Shown here piece after piece: positions 23,461 to 34,595 of a stretch of DNA of 64,000 nt. How positions within the stretch are numbered: position 1 is the first letter of the stretch; every line of letters starts with the position of its first letter. A program made the translations under genes and the position numbers. The notes under the pieces were generated by a model. The model worked only from the letters and a program-made list of their open reading frames with translations. It was not told where the DNA came from and searched no databases. Origin of the DNA: Rhyzopertha dominica (taxonomy: Eukaryota; Arthropoda; Insecta; Coleoptera; Bostrichidae); NCBI GenBank assembly GCA_025024175.1, contig QCXZ01000064.1, forward strand, positions 59,665,325 to 59,729,324, given 5' to 3'.

Positions 23461-26400
23461 GTGTGGCGTACGGCGATCGCGCGGGCACCAGTCAAGAGCC
23501 CCAAGCGTCAGCTTTCCGACGGTACCCGAACGACGGCCATCGCTTCATAAACGCGGTCGCTACGGTGACCGAACGGACGAAACGGCACCACCGGCCGACC
23601 ATATTTCCGAATTTCCCGGATTTTTCCGGGCGCTGCAGAATACCCCGCTACTTTCCTTTAATAGCCGAAGACCGTACCTAGCGAAAGCAAAAAACCGCGN
23701 TTCGATAGGGCACGTCGTTTAGGAGATATTCGGGTGAGAGCGAAACGGTGAGTTTCGGAGACCGCACCCCCGACCGCATCATCCCCCGTAACTTAACAAC
23801 GGAGGGTGGTATCGGGACGGGCGGGGTGCCGTTGGAATCGGGAAGGATCCCTCTATCATAGTGCGGAAAAAAATTGAATTTTCACAAACGGTATTTTTTT
23901 AACGATTTTTTTTCACACTTTCACCCCTATTTTAGGGGATGAAGAAGCGAATTGGGGCAATAAACGCTACGGAATCGTATTCGGCACGTCGAAAAACGTA
24001 GGTTTGCAAAAAAACGCGACGTTAAAATGTAAAGAAATGCGGCAAGCGAGAACTTTACGTTTATCATCCCCGTTCCACTCGTATGGGGTATAGGGGAGTG
24101 AACGAAGGCAATTCTCGAAGAAGAAAGACGGCTCTATCCGGCGTTCCAAAATAGACGGCGATCCAGCTAAAAATACGTATTTTATAAGAAAAGCGATAGA
24201 GCGTGAACTCGAAAATAGGGAAAGTTCGCACTTTACCCCCTCCCCCGGAAAATCGAGGGGTAAAATCTCGATCGCGACACTGCCGTTAGATAGCCCGTGA
24301 CGGGGGCTAACATTTATCATCAGTCGTCGAAGCTCCAAGTGTCGCAACGGAGGAGCTACGGGCGAAAGTTTGAAAATTCGTACCGGAGGAAAGGCCCCAA
24401 AAAACAGGATCGGACTGAAAATAAGGCCCCGAGCGCCGCCGACCGCCGTAACGTATGGAGCTAGTCAAAGTAAACATTTTTCAAAGAAAAAAATTTTCCG
24501 CTACGACGCACCGTTTTCGAGATACGGCCGATCGAATATTTTGTGTACGGAAAATTTCTGAATTTTCCAGAAGGAAAGCGTGTAACTTTGAAAGACCAAC
24601 AAAATGAGCAAAGATCGACAAAGGACCGTACTTTCAGAAGACAGTAACGAAACATCGCCAAAAAAAATACCCAAGGTGAAAAAAAATACCAAACCATCCC
24701 CATAATCGACCCCCCTCCCCCGCCCGGAAAATCAGGAGAAATGAAAAACGAACCAAACAGGCATAGAGAACTCGCGAAGCCCATTCTGATACACTTTTAC
24801 CCACCCCGATAGCTAAAAAAATGTAAAAGTTACGCGGGGTCAAAGTATAAGGGTTAAAAAAATATGGCAAAAATTTTCCGATTTTCCGACGTTTCCGGAA
24901 AATTTCTTTCAACCACCAACATCGACTCACCGAACACTACCGACAACGAAAACGCGGTGAAAATCGGGCAACCTACGTCCGCCACGATGAGGTGTCGAGT
25001 GGGGGTGGTTTTTCCGATAAATTTTCCGAACGGGTGTAGGAAAATTCTCAATTTTTGCACCAAACCCAGTCTTTTGATAAGCCATGCCCGCACGCAAAAT
25101 TTCACCGTCCTAACTCAAATAACAAAGAAATAGGGACGAAAAAACCTAAAACCGACCCCGGAACTTCACCGGAACGCCGTACCGGAAGCGAGGGCGCGAT
25201 CGGCGGCCGAGACGCATTTTTGAAAACGACTTTGACATGACAACGCCTCACCGCGAACAGAACCCGCTAAGGCGCTTCGTCGCGCAAGAAAAAAATTTCG
25301 TTTTTACCGAACGACTTAAAAAGCGCCCGGAATGATCCGGGCCCCCGAGGTTCCGGAGCCGTCGAGTCCGGTACCGTCGGAAGCGNNCGGACGTCCCGNA
25401 CACGACGGTGAAAACCGCAAGTCCGTATCTCGTTCCGTTCGGAAGTTAGGGGCTTCCGAAGCGAACGGCTACCGAAGGAAAAACCCGGCCCCGGGGGCCC
25501 CGCGCCGCCCCGTGGCGGGGGTTGAAAATGTGTCGGCCGGACTCCGACCGTTCGACAGTTCGCCCGCGAACGAAGCACTTGTATTTGCTTTCTATGTGTA
25601 ACATAGAAAGCAAAAGTGTTTGAGGGGTCCAGGACGCACCGTTTCCGAGATATCAGCCCTTAAAGATTTCGTTACGGGGGTGGACCAAAATTGTTCGAAA
25701 TCTACCCCTTTCGAGCTAGTAACACGAAAGTCGGGACCCGGGGTCTTCGGACGCGCAGAAATCTATTTCCGAAGCGGCGATCCGATCCGACGCTTAGTTT
25801 TCGAAATAACGCACCCCTCAGTTTTAGGGGGTGGCTTTCACGGCGGCAATCTCGGGAGCCCCGTATCTCGGGAACGGAAAATCGGATCGGGACGTGCGAG
25901 GGCTCGTCGGAATCGTCTCGACGAAAGCAACGAAAGGGGTCGAGGCGGAGAACGCCGAAGAAAAGCGAAAAATTTTCACGGGAAAAACTAATTTTTGAAA
26001 GCCTCGTTAAGGACCGAAAATGCTTCGGACGTGAAAAATTTCAACGGAAACGGATTCGCCGAAGTCGAAATTATCTTGTGGCCGCAAAGAATCCCGGAAA
26101 AACTTCGCGCTTCGATAATTTTCCGTAAGAAACAGATTTTCCCGACTTTCTCACCCCTAAAATTTTAAGGGTGGACGTAAGGGGGTCGCGCGACACCTCG
26201 TTAAAAAGGCCGCGATCTCCTCCAAACAACCGTGTAAAAATGGCCGTCGTGGCTCGAAGGACGCCGGAGATATTCGGGAAAACCCACGTGAAGGTTCGGA
26301 AAAATGAGCCCCTTTAAAAATTAGAGCCGCCGGTGCACCCCCGATAAACGGAATCGAACCGAACGTTTCGCCGTCGCATAGAACTCGCCGTCCTCGACGA

Positions 26401-27560
26401 AAAAGTATACCGGTGTGAAAGTCGTCCCGCCGCGCGTTTAAAAGTTATCGCGGTAAAACCGTCAAAACGGACGCAGGGCCGGCACGGGGAAAAATCCCGT
26501 CGGGCCCGATCGGCGCGAGCTCCCGGATTCGAAACCCCCTCCCCAAAATAACGACTTTTGAGTCTGAGATAATTTTCGCTCCGACGCGCCGTTTTCGAGA
26601 TACGGAGGTTTCGAGAGGTTTTCGGACTCTTTTTCCGGAGGCCGTCGCTCGAAAATGCGCAAACATAAAATTCCAAATTTTGCGGCAAATCGAAGAGGAA
26701 AAACCAAGCTGTCGCACTGCACCGCAGAAATCCACGGGACTCGTCCGGATTCTTGGCGATCGCCGCGAAAAATTTGCAAACTTTCGTCCCCTTCTCCCCC
26801 CGCCCGTCGCGAAAAATCGAAAATCGAGTGGGCCGGTCCCGGAGACTGCGGCGAGCGCTTTCGAACGCCGCAAACCCCGTCCCGATACGACGAACGGTTC
26901 GAAAGTTATGAGGGGTCGAAATTTCGGGGGTGGTTTTTTCCCCCTCCACGTCTTCCGAGAAGAGCTCCGGAAACAAACGCCGCCCCCCTAGACACGACGG
27001 GCACGCCGAGATCTCGCCCCTAACGAATTTTCGGCTCGTCCCGTCGAGCCGTTACGGAAATATGAGGCCCCGGAGTTCCGAGCAAACCCCCTCCCTTTCG
27101 CAAAGGAGGGGAGGGGGAGGGGGACGATTTTCGATACGATCGACGCGCCTCCGTGCGGCACACCCTTCACCAAAATTTCGTCCCGGTCCCTTCACAAGCG
27201 CAAAAGTTATTCCCAAAAAACGTGTTTTTTCTAAATTCACGGACCTCGTAAAGATCCGCTAATAACTCCTAGAGGGCGCCACCGATTCCGAATCGCCACC
27301 TTTCGAACGACGTCCCTGAAAGCACCCTCGGAAACCCCCCCGGTCCCGTTTCTTTTTGAAAACGTCGAGGTCGGTCCCTCCGGGGCCGACCGTTTCCCGG
27401 ATCCGGACCTGTAAATACGGGCCCTTCCCGGCTCCGCCGGGAAGGCTCGATTTTTCCCTCGCGCCTCCGGCGCTCGCCGGGAAGAACGCAAAAAACCGCG
27501 TGTTTCTAAGAACGACGTAAGTGGGAAATTCGCAAAACGTGTAATTTCGTTATACTATAG
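23461..27560. repeat. GC-rich, phrase-repetitive non-coding block
   Basis: GC content rises far above the rest of the window. Short wordings recur at irregular spacing: CCGTTTTCGAGATACGG near 24523 and 26592, a GTTTCCGAGATAT variant near 25640, and AAAAGTTA/GAAAGTTA at many sites (24830, 26440, 26905, 27205). Several frames are open for 100-220 codons on both strands at once, which is expected of GC-rich DNA poor in TAA/TAG. None shows a conserved domain. I read it as the diverged continuation of the 669-bp array. Confidence 0.6.
25575..25621. other. Near-perfect 14-bp stem hairpin
   Basis: TTTGCTTTCTATGT and ACATAGAAAGCAAA are exact complements around a 3-base loop. An outer CACTT/AAGTG pair extends the stem with a small bulge. 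It is AT-rich inside a GC-rich block, which makes it stand out. It is too short for an ordinary pre-miRNA. Confidence 0.6.
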
Positions 27561-28097
27561 ATAATCATAAAACTTACAGTAAGAATTAAGATGATCTTCA
27601 CAACAGAAAAACAAATTTTGCGATTTCGGCATATCACGTCTAGGGGCCTTAAACAACTTTTTCATACGTTGATAATCTCGAGGAACGGTTACAAAAATTT
27701 TGTTAGCTGTACTGACTGAAGTACTTTTATAACCATGTAAAAAACAATACTTGTTATGTTTTCCATACATAATAGATGCTTGTAAAACTACGCAAATTTG
27801 GTGCGACCTTTACACCGTCTTTTCAATGAACACCACACAAAAGCTTTTCCAATACAAGAATGAAACTACACCATTAAACAGCACGCTCCTCGGTAATGTT
27901 TACATGATACTTGACGTCACGAGTTGAATAACCTTGGATAGAAGCGTTTTGGCGGTGACTCCTAAGATTCGAATTTCAGACCTGAAATTCTCTACCTATA
28001 AATATTTTTTTTGTTTTTTTTTAACATAGGGTATGATATATATGCACTTCAAGATTCATTTTACGTAATTTTAAAAAAAAAGTGATAATACCCAATT

Positions 28098-29539
28098 GCA
28101 CGTACGATCAGAACATACGAATCCTTTGCATCTAAATTTGATATTTTTCATCATTCTGGATAATGTTTAAAAAAAAACTGTTTAAGCGTTTCAAGTTTTA
28201 CTTTATACTTAAATTATTATGCACTTGCATGTAACTAATTTCTTTTATTGTATCATTTATCATACAAATTATCTTTCTTTATAAGGCATGTATTGCTGCA
28301 ATTATCTATGTTATTATATTCTGCTTATTGATGATTTCACTTATTTTTGCATATTGAATTTAAGCTTTTTTGTAGTTTTATTGTTTTATACTATATTTTA
28401 TGAACCACTGTACAACAATGTGTGATTTGTTTAGTGGGTGCCATCTTTGGGTTCGCCTGTAGAGACCCCCCTCTATAAAAAAATAAATTAAATAATTATT
28501 CTTTCTCTGCATAAGTTTTGGACCTGAGGACTCTACGTGATAATGTGACGTGCAACTTTGCGGATTATTCGAGCTAAATCCTCAACTGCACTACACATGG
28601 TAAAGAAAATGAAGCATTTAGTTCGCATCTGCCCCAAATTTCTTCTTCTTGGTGGTGAACCAAGAGGCATCCTGCCGCAGGGTCACGCTAGTCGAATTAC
28701 GTCCTGGCGGAGCTCGAATCCACCTCGGCAGCGTTGATCGCGGTCCATCGAGGAAATTAATCAAGTTATAATCGCCGGGGTCCGGAAGTTCTGATTCCTG
28801 GCAGCTGCTAATCCTCTGCGACGATACATCCGCATGATGTAGTCGCGCGCTAATGCCCGTATAACAAAAGTGAATCTGCCGATGTGCGCGTCCTTCTCCG
28901 TTTATCTTAAGCGATCGATAAGTGTCTTGCTCCGCCCGTTCAGACACCCCCGGAACGTAGACTGTGCCTCTTAATTCCCCGGCGGCTTGTCCAAGACACT
29001 TTTATATTCCAACTATGCGCGCTTCCTCGAGTTCGACTAAGTGTTTTCTTTTTTCGCATGGAATTATACAACGGGCGGGTAGGTGGCGCTCCGGCGCCGT
29101 AAACTCCGATGGAAGTTTGGGAAGTTGGGGGTGAAGCTTTGCAGTGTCCCACGCACGAACAGATGACTGAGAGGGTGGTAGTTTTTAGTTTACGCGGTAG
29201 CTTTTAGCATTGAAGATCGTTCGAATGATGCATTATCATTTTACCTTATTTATATATTGGTTGTATAAGTGTACATTTCTTTATTGTTATCTTACAACAT
29301 TTTCTTTCTCCATTTCCTTCTATAAACTGCCTGCTGCAATGTGCTCTGACTTCCCATAGTGTGTACTGTATTCTGAAAGGTTTCTGTCTGAATTCACTCT
29401 TAGTATATAACCTCAAGCAAGCTCTTGGTATTTCATCCGACAGTACCTGAAACAAACAGTTAATTGAATTAGGGCAGTAATTGTATGTATTGCAGTCGCA
29501 TTCTGTCTTAAAACAGGGGTCTATTCGCTGGCCTTCTTT
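28098..29539. other. Intergenic; GC-rich island 28620-29160
   Basis: 28098-28620 is AT-rich and empty. 28620-29160 is repeat-free and clearly GC-richer than the surroundings. On the minus strand a TATAAAAG box lies near 28998-29005 with GC-rich sequence downstream. It could be a host promoter or untranslated exon, but no frame in it looks protein-coding. Confidence 0.35.
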
Positions 29540-29660
29540 GCAAAGCGTAACAATGAAGCCGGTGAGGTATCTAGATGTAACCCTGGAGTCCAAACGGGCT
29601 TGGACAGATTATGTTAAAGAAATCAGTCAACACTGTGGATAGTCTCGGCGCTCTTGCAAA
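29540..29660 (+). pseudogene. Small LINE RT fragment
   Basis: One frame gives KPVRYLDVTLESKRAWTDYV followed by KEISQHC, which fits the KYLGVTLD-K-W--H block downstream of the RT catalytic box in non-LTR elements. It is isolated, only about 40 codons, and not assignable to a clade. Confidence 0.55.
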
Positions 29661-29665
29661 GGCAT

Positions 29666-31555
29666 GGTTTCTTTGGTCTCGGTCTCGTGACGAGAGTCTC
29701 GGGTTTCTGATATGTGGTGGTATTCCTAATATTTTTGAAATCCCGATATGTTCCTTTTACAAGAATGTCATCAAAGGCGATATTAGAAGTATTTACAACT
29801 AAAGTGCATCGTAAATATCTTGAGATACATCTTCTATAGTTTACATTATTTGTCCTCTGTAACTTTTTCTTTTAAAATAACAGCGCAGCACACCAACTAC
29901 ATTTGTAAGCCGCATTAAAATTATATGTGGTAAATATATTTGTGTTGGCATAAATATGTCAAAATGACCATTATTTATCAGATTCTTATAACATTTTCAC
30001 ATACCGTGATTTAAAAAGTATATACTTTGGTATATATTAATTAATTTGAGATTTTTCTTATAAATAATGGTATCAAGTTGATCATGCAAGTAACTAAACT
30101 TTGCTATCCGCTCCATCACATTTGGTCATAATTGACAACAAAATGCATACAAATTAATGTATTGCGCTATAGCCTTCATAGTATTTATGTACCTACGCAA
30201 GATGGCTTGTCGATTTCGTAGTAATTATAGTAGTTGATTTGACTGTATTATTGTATTTTATTAATTATTTGTCAGGACAAAATATTAGATTGAATCTAAC
30301 AATGCTTCTTATGCAATTAAAACCAAGGGCGCTGTAGCTGAGATCAAAATTTAGTTACCTACTTCCATCATACAATTATAATTATTTAGAAGAAACTGAT
30401 ATTAATTCTTACACTTTACATTTGTCTTGTTTGGTTTATTTCTTGTAAAATACTTTCTTACGTCGCCGAATATAGAAACCAATGTTTTATAAGAATCGTA
30501 GAAGAATATGTTTAAAAAAATGTTGTCTAGCATTATTCTGATATAGGTATCTACACAAACATGATTATTTTATCACGTCTTCGTATATAACTTTTACTAC
30601 GATCTACAAACGTATAGGTCAAGTAAAGGTACTTTTTTAATAAAGTTCTAGGGGTTAATATTAAAATCACCATGTACGCTGTATTGCCATTGACCATTGG
30701 TTATAAAAACTACTAATTACAAATTACAATACACTATGTACATTGATGCTATCTGCCACGCCACTGTGCGCTATGGAACGCCGATATAGCATTTATTAAC
30801 AAATCTTTTCATGTAACATTTCAAAAACTATTTTGAACATTCATTTAATGCTTCTTGATTTTACATGAAACAATGTTTTGTTCGTTCTGCAAACTAAACC
30901 GAATAAAAATGTTTAATGAATTATTTTGTTAGTTTGATAAAAGCGTTGTGCTTACATTTCGAAACAAACATATCTTTATTTTTATCATTTTCATTCAAGT
31001 AACATTTTTATTCACCAAACATAAATCAAAGATTTTTAAACTGAAAGCATCGCCTTTCCTGCCAATTGTTACGTTTGTTGATTCCTATCCTTGCAAAGGC
31101 TTTTAGTGTTACGTGAATTTTGGCACAGTATGTAGTTATACGGTAAATATTTTAGCTGTTTTTGAGAATATTGCATAGACGTGCAGGTAATATTTTATAA
31201 TATGCTTTTAAGCCATTTCTGAAAATTTGCTTTTTCTATAGCCCTAGTACTTCATCTTTCAGATAAAAACTCACTATATAATCTGCAGAGCTTTACCGCT
31301 TACTATTTTATTACTATTTGAATTAAAACACTACTAAAATTATATAAGTAAGTAATAGAATTAGGTAAATAATTAAATTATATTGTGCTAATTTAGTAAA
31401 CTAAAATAATGGGTAAGAATAGTTACTAGTGCAAAACAATTTAATCCCACCTTTTTATACATCTATTTGTGTAAAAAAACGAGACTCTCGAAGTCTCGTA
31501 TGTTTAGTCTCGGTCTCGTATGGGTCTCGGGTACTTTAATCTCGGTCTCATCAGA
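29666..31555. repeat. GTCTCG-rich ends around AT-rich filler
   Basis: Bases 29670-29708 contain GGTCTCGGTCTCGTGACGAG followed by AGTCTCGGG. Bases 31478-31550 contain ACGAGACTCTCG and several GTCTCGGTCTCG words. The CGAGAGTCTCG word on the left is the complement of CGAGACTCTCG on the right, so these may be the ends of a 1.85-kb non-autonomous DNA transposon. The interior is AT-rich without genes. Confidence 0.4.
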
Positions 31556-32550
31556 AGCACTAAATTTAAGTGTTTTAGTGTAAATTATAGTTACGAAAAG
31601 TTCTTTAGAGTTGAAGCAACTTTCATTTTTTACTTTTTGATGCGTATTGTACAAATTATTGTATGTATAGATTGTATTCAATTTGAGGTAATATAGCGTA
31701 GGTGAAAATCCATGAGACCCAATATCTTGGTCTAACGATAGTCGTTTATAAAACAGAAAAATGTAGGGATGGTATAAATATATTTACGTTTTGTTAGGAA
31801 CTCTTAATGCTTTAATAACTGCTCTCAAATTGTACAAGTGCACGAATTTCAGAAGTTTTGCACGGTCTTCCAATCAGATCAGAACAAGTGGTTTTGAGAT
31901 AGCTATATACCTAGTTAATGATAATGAATAGGTAAACCTTGTTCAAAACAAGACTACTTCTTTCAGAGTAACGTTTAGTCTTGGATATCTAAACAACCGA
32001 TCTTAATTTTCAATGCAGAGGAATGTATTCCATCTCTTCTTTACACGAAGGCAGATTAATTTTCTCCTTATCTGACACCGGAACTTGCTTCTGCATTAGC
32101 GCAAGTCCATGTCCGGACACTGAAATATAAACACATTTTATTTCTGCCTGGAGGTCCGCAGTAGATGGTTTTATTTTGCAGATGTGACAGACTGCCATTT
32201 GTAAGCCAGACAACACCGGAATACCAAGCACCATGCGATGCGGAAGAATTTCACAGAATTATTGTTCGGGGGTATTAAGTGGTTTTCGCCTTTTTTCGGC
32301 GTTGAAAATTAAATAGGGTTGGGACGCTGCTGAAGTCATGATAACGAGTCTCATGTATTGGCACTTAATTAGGAAGTGATAAGCGTATCAGTTTATACGA
32401 ACGGTGATGATTGGTTTTAGTGTCAGGATGGTTCAATATAGAGAAAAATTCTTAACCCAATATACAGGGTGAGTTTCTTTCGATGACTAGCATATTTTTT
32501 AATAAAGATCATGGTTTACTAAGTATATTGAAAAAACTAAGTTTTGAGTA
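31556..32550. other. AT-rich intergenic DNA, no gene supported
   Basis: A 74-codon minus-strand frame at 32010-32234 has no known motif. A TACAGGGTGAG word at 32463 resembles MITE or mariner ends, but no partner was found nearby. Confidence 0.35.
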
Positions 32551-32652
32551 AGAATTTAGGATGGCAATGCCATCTGCCGTTAGGCAGCTAGGTGGCTTTG
32601 TCATCATGTCAGTATAATGCTGACAGATGGCATTGCCATCCTAAATTCTTAC

Positions 32653-32805
32653 TTTCATCATACCATTGCTTTGGTATATAAGCAAAACCAGTTCTATGCC
32701 ATGCTGTCNACACTAGACCTAAACTGCACTGATGAGCTGTAATGACAGCGAAATAGTACTATCTGCAATTGGTTGAGGTGTAGACAGCACAGCATAGACA
32801 TGCAT
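32653..32805 (+). repeat. Inverted repeat S2, left copy
   Basis: Begins TTTCATCATACCATTGC and ends CATAGACATGCAT. It is the complement of 34078-34231 and the same as 34433-34590, with few differences. Each copy carries TATATAAGCAAAACCAG, a TATA-like word. In the right copy this word points on the minus strand toward the recombinase start. Confidence 0.9.
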
Positions 32806-32851
32806 TTTAACTTTTGAGTATTTCTTTAAAACTTCTTATCNCGTTTATTTT

Positions 32852-33849
32852 TTATGAAATGGATAATTTTACCCTTAATAAAGTAGTGTACTCCAGTTTG
32901 TTATGCGTTTTGTCATATTTTTTCTTCTTTTCTATACTGTCTTCCACATAAGCTTCTGCAACTCCACTGCTACGCCAACCACCGTGTCTCTTCAAAACTT
33001 GAATCTCGGCTCCACTGTCGACCAGAAAAGTCGCTGAAGTTCTGCGGAAACAATTTCTTGTGAAACTGTTTGGCTCCGGTAGACCTAAGAACGCGGCAAT
33101 TTTTTTTGGTATATTGTAAAAGGTGTTTATACCAACTGGTTGCACTGTGCATTTTCCCTCTTTATATTATACAAAGAGTCTACGGTGTTCCACACGTTTC
33201 TGTCTTAGCTTCAAGGGCTTCCTGTAAATCTCCATGCCGTCTATTCCACCTTCCGATGTTACTGTGATGACACGTTTTTTCTTGTTTTTGTGTCGTGTGA
33301 TGTAACTACTAAGATATGCCCGCAATCTACTACGTCATCAACTGTCAGAAGTCGCAATACTCCGCGCGACAGGCCCCGTGTAATGCTATTATTGTCACAA
33401 TCTTCATAAGGAGAATGTTGTTATCAGGAGCATTATTAATGAAATTCTTCACGTTGTCCATTGATAACTCTTTTGCCTTTTTTGCGACATAACCGTCATT
33501 TTGAAGCTTAAGATATGCAAGCAATTTTTTATAAGCAAAAATGTACACGTTTTCGATTAACTGTATAGTGCTTCATACATAGCATTAAGTACACAAACCA
33601 GAGTGTTGAAGCTTTAAGAGTTTTCATCTGTAATGATATTTAGAATTGGGTCTCGTAATAAATTTCATAAATGAAATTTCATAAAAAGTACACAATTAGA
33701 ATCTTTCATTTGCTTCTGGCACATATTTTTCATTTCTCCAGAGACAAAACTTTTCCGTACTTTGCTTTAGACTTTGTAGGTAGCAAAACTGACTCTGCTT
33801 CTGATACTAATTCCAAAATTTCATCTTTAATTTCACCTGATTGAATCAT
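32852..33849 (-). pseudogene. Tyrosine recombinase (Crypton-like/phage-integrase fold)
   Basis: The predicted protein is a site-specific recombinase that cuts and rejoins DNA through a Tyr nucleophile. The start is the ATG at 33849 (MIQSGEIKDEILELVSEAES), leading to a partly deleted core-binding domain (KKLLAYLKLQNDGYVAKKAK). The catalytic domain has FINNAPDNN and GACRAE (first Arg), then VDDVVDCGHILVVTSHDTKT in another frame. The last part is PVGINTFYNIPKKIAAFLGL, NCFRRTSATFLVDSGAE, LKRHGGWRSSGVAEAYVEDS and a Lys-rich tail. The HxxR position reads NCFR, so the His is Asn. The second Arg, the RHGGW His and the final Tyr remain. There is at least one frameshift near 33350, one in the middle, and a shortened N-terminal domain. 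At about 330 codons it is close to family size. Confidence 0.85.
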
Positions 33850-34077
33850 TTTGCGGTTTGCAGTAAAGCTTCATCACAAATCATTTATTTACTATTCTGA
33901 TGTTTTGTTTCTATGTCAACAAGTCTACACAAACTTGACACAGATTATTTTAGGAACAGGAAAACAATTTATTTTTAATATTAAAGTAAATTTCGCGATA
34001 TACACGAAAAAAATACATGTTTTATGTGTAAAAAAGTGGGTTTTCTTTACTTGTAAAACAACCTGCTACTTCTTATA

Positions 34078-34231
34078 ATGCATGTCTATGCTGTGCTGTC
34101 TACACATCAACCAACTGCAGATAGTACTATTTCGCTGTCATCACAGCTCATCAGTGCAGTTTAGGTCTAGTGTAGACAACACGGCATAGAACTGGTTTTG
34201 CTTATATACCAAAGCAATGGTATGATGAAAG
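34078..34231 (-). repeat. Inverted repeat S2, right inner copy
   Basis: Reverse complement of 32653-32805. On the minus strand it lies about 230 bp upstream of the recombinase ATG and supplies a TATATAAG box near 34203, so it could hold the gene's promoter. The spacer 33850-34077 has no coding content. Confidence 0.9.
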
Positions 34232-34430
34232 TAAGAATTTAGGATGGTAATGCCATCTGTCAGCATTACACTGACATGATGACAAAGCCACCTAGCTGCC
34301 TTAACGGGTACTACTTCCTAAAGGAAGTGACCTGTAGCCTGACAAATTGGCATGCAACTGCATACTTCAATTTGACAGCAGGCCCCCACGCCACTTTTTG
34401 CTAACGGGCAAGAACCAACATGCATTAAAA
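34231..34430 (-). repeat. Segment M, reverse copy
   Basis: Reads GGATGGTAATGCCATC, then CATGATGACAAAGCCACC, ACTTCCTAAAGGAAGT, GCATGCAACTGCATAC and GGCAAGAACCAACATGCATT. It is nearly the exact complement of 34596-34790. Together with the S2 between them the two form a 560-bp mirror arrangement. Confidence 0.9.
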
Positions 34431-34595
34431 TTCTTACTTCCATCATACCATTGCTTTGGTATATAAGCAAAACCAGTTCTATGCTGTGTTGTCTACACTA
34501 GACCTAAACTGCACTGATGAGCTGTAATGACAGCGAAATAGTACTATCTGCAGTTGGTTGAGGTGTAGACAGCACAGCATAGACATGCATTTTAA

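Larger units (their letters stand above)
18828..28097. mobile_element. 9.3-kb TIR-bounded unit with an 8-kb non-coding interior
   Basis: The outermost ends are inverted: CAATTGGGTATT at 18828 and AATACCCAATT ending at 28097. Farther in, ACCGCCAAAACGC and CGTGACGTCA near 18977-19015 are mirrored by GCGTTTTGGCGGT and TGACGTCACG near 27913-27955. A 4-bp GCAC on each side (18824-18827, 28098-28101) could be a target duplication. The flanking parts 18828-19589 and 27561-28097 align end to end with the compact copy at 53591-54724, which lacks all of 19590-27560. No transposase is visible. Either the compact form is the element and 8 kb was inserted, or it is a deletion product. Confidence 0.72.

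Noticed and set aside
25575..25621. Pre-miRNA
   Set aside because: The stem is about 14-19 bp with a 3-base loop, too short for Drosha/Dicer processing.
21342..27491. Many overlapping open frames of 100-220 codons on both strands
   Set aside because: They arise from GC-rich DNA with few stop codons, repeat with the tandem units, are open on both strands together, and show no domain. I do not call them genes.
20780..27560. Bacterial contamination or lateral transfer to explain the GC-rich block
   Set aside because: The block has no bacterial gene structure, is tandemly repetitive, and is embedded in an element whose compact copy lies elsewhere in the same window.
28680..28720. tRNA gene (GAGCTCGAATCC resembles a B box)
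   Set aside because: No matching A box or cloverleaf could be drawn around it.
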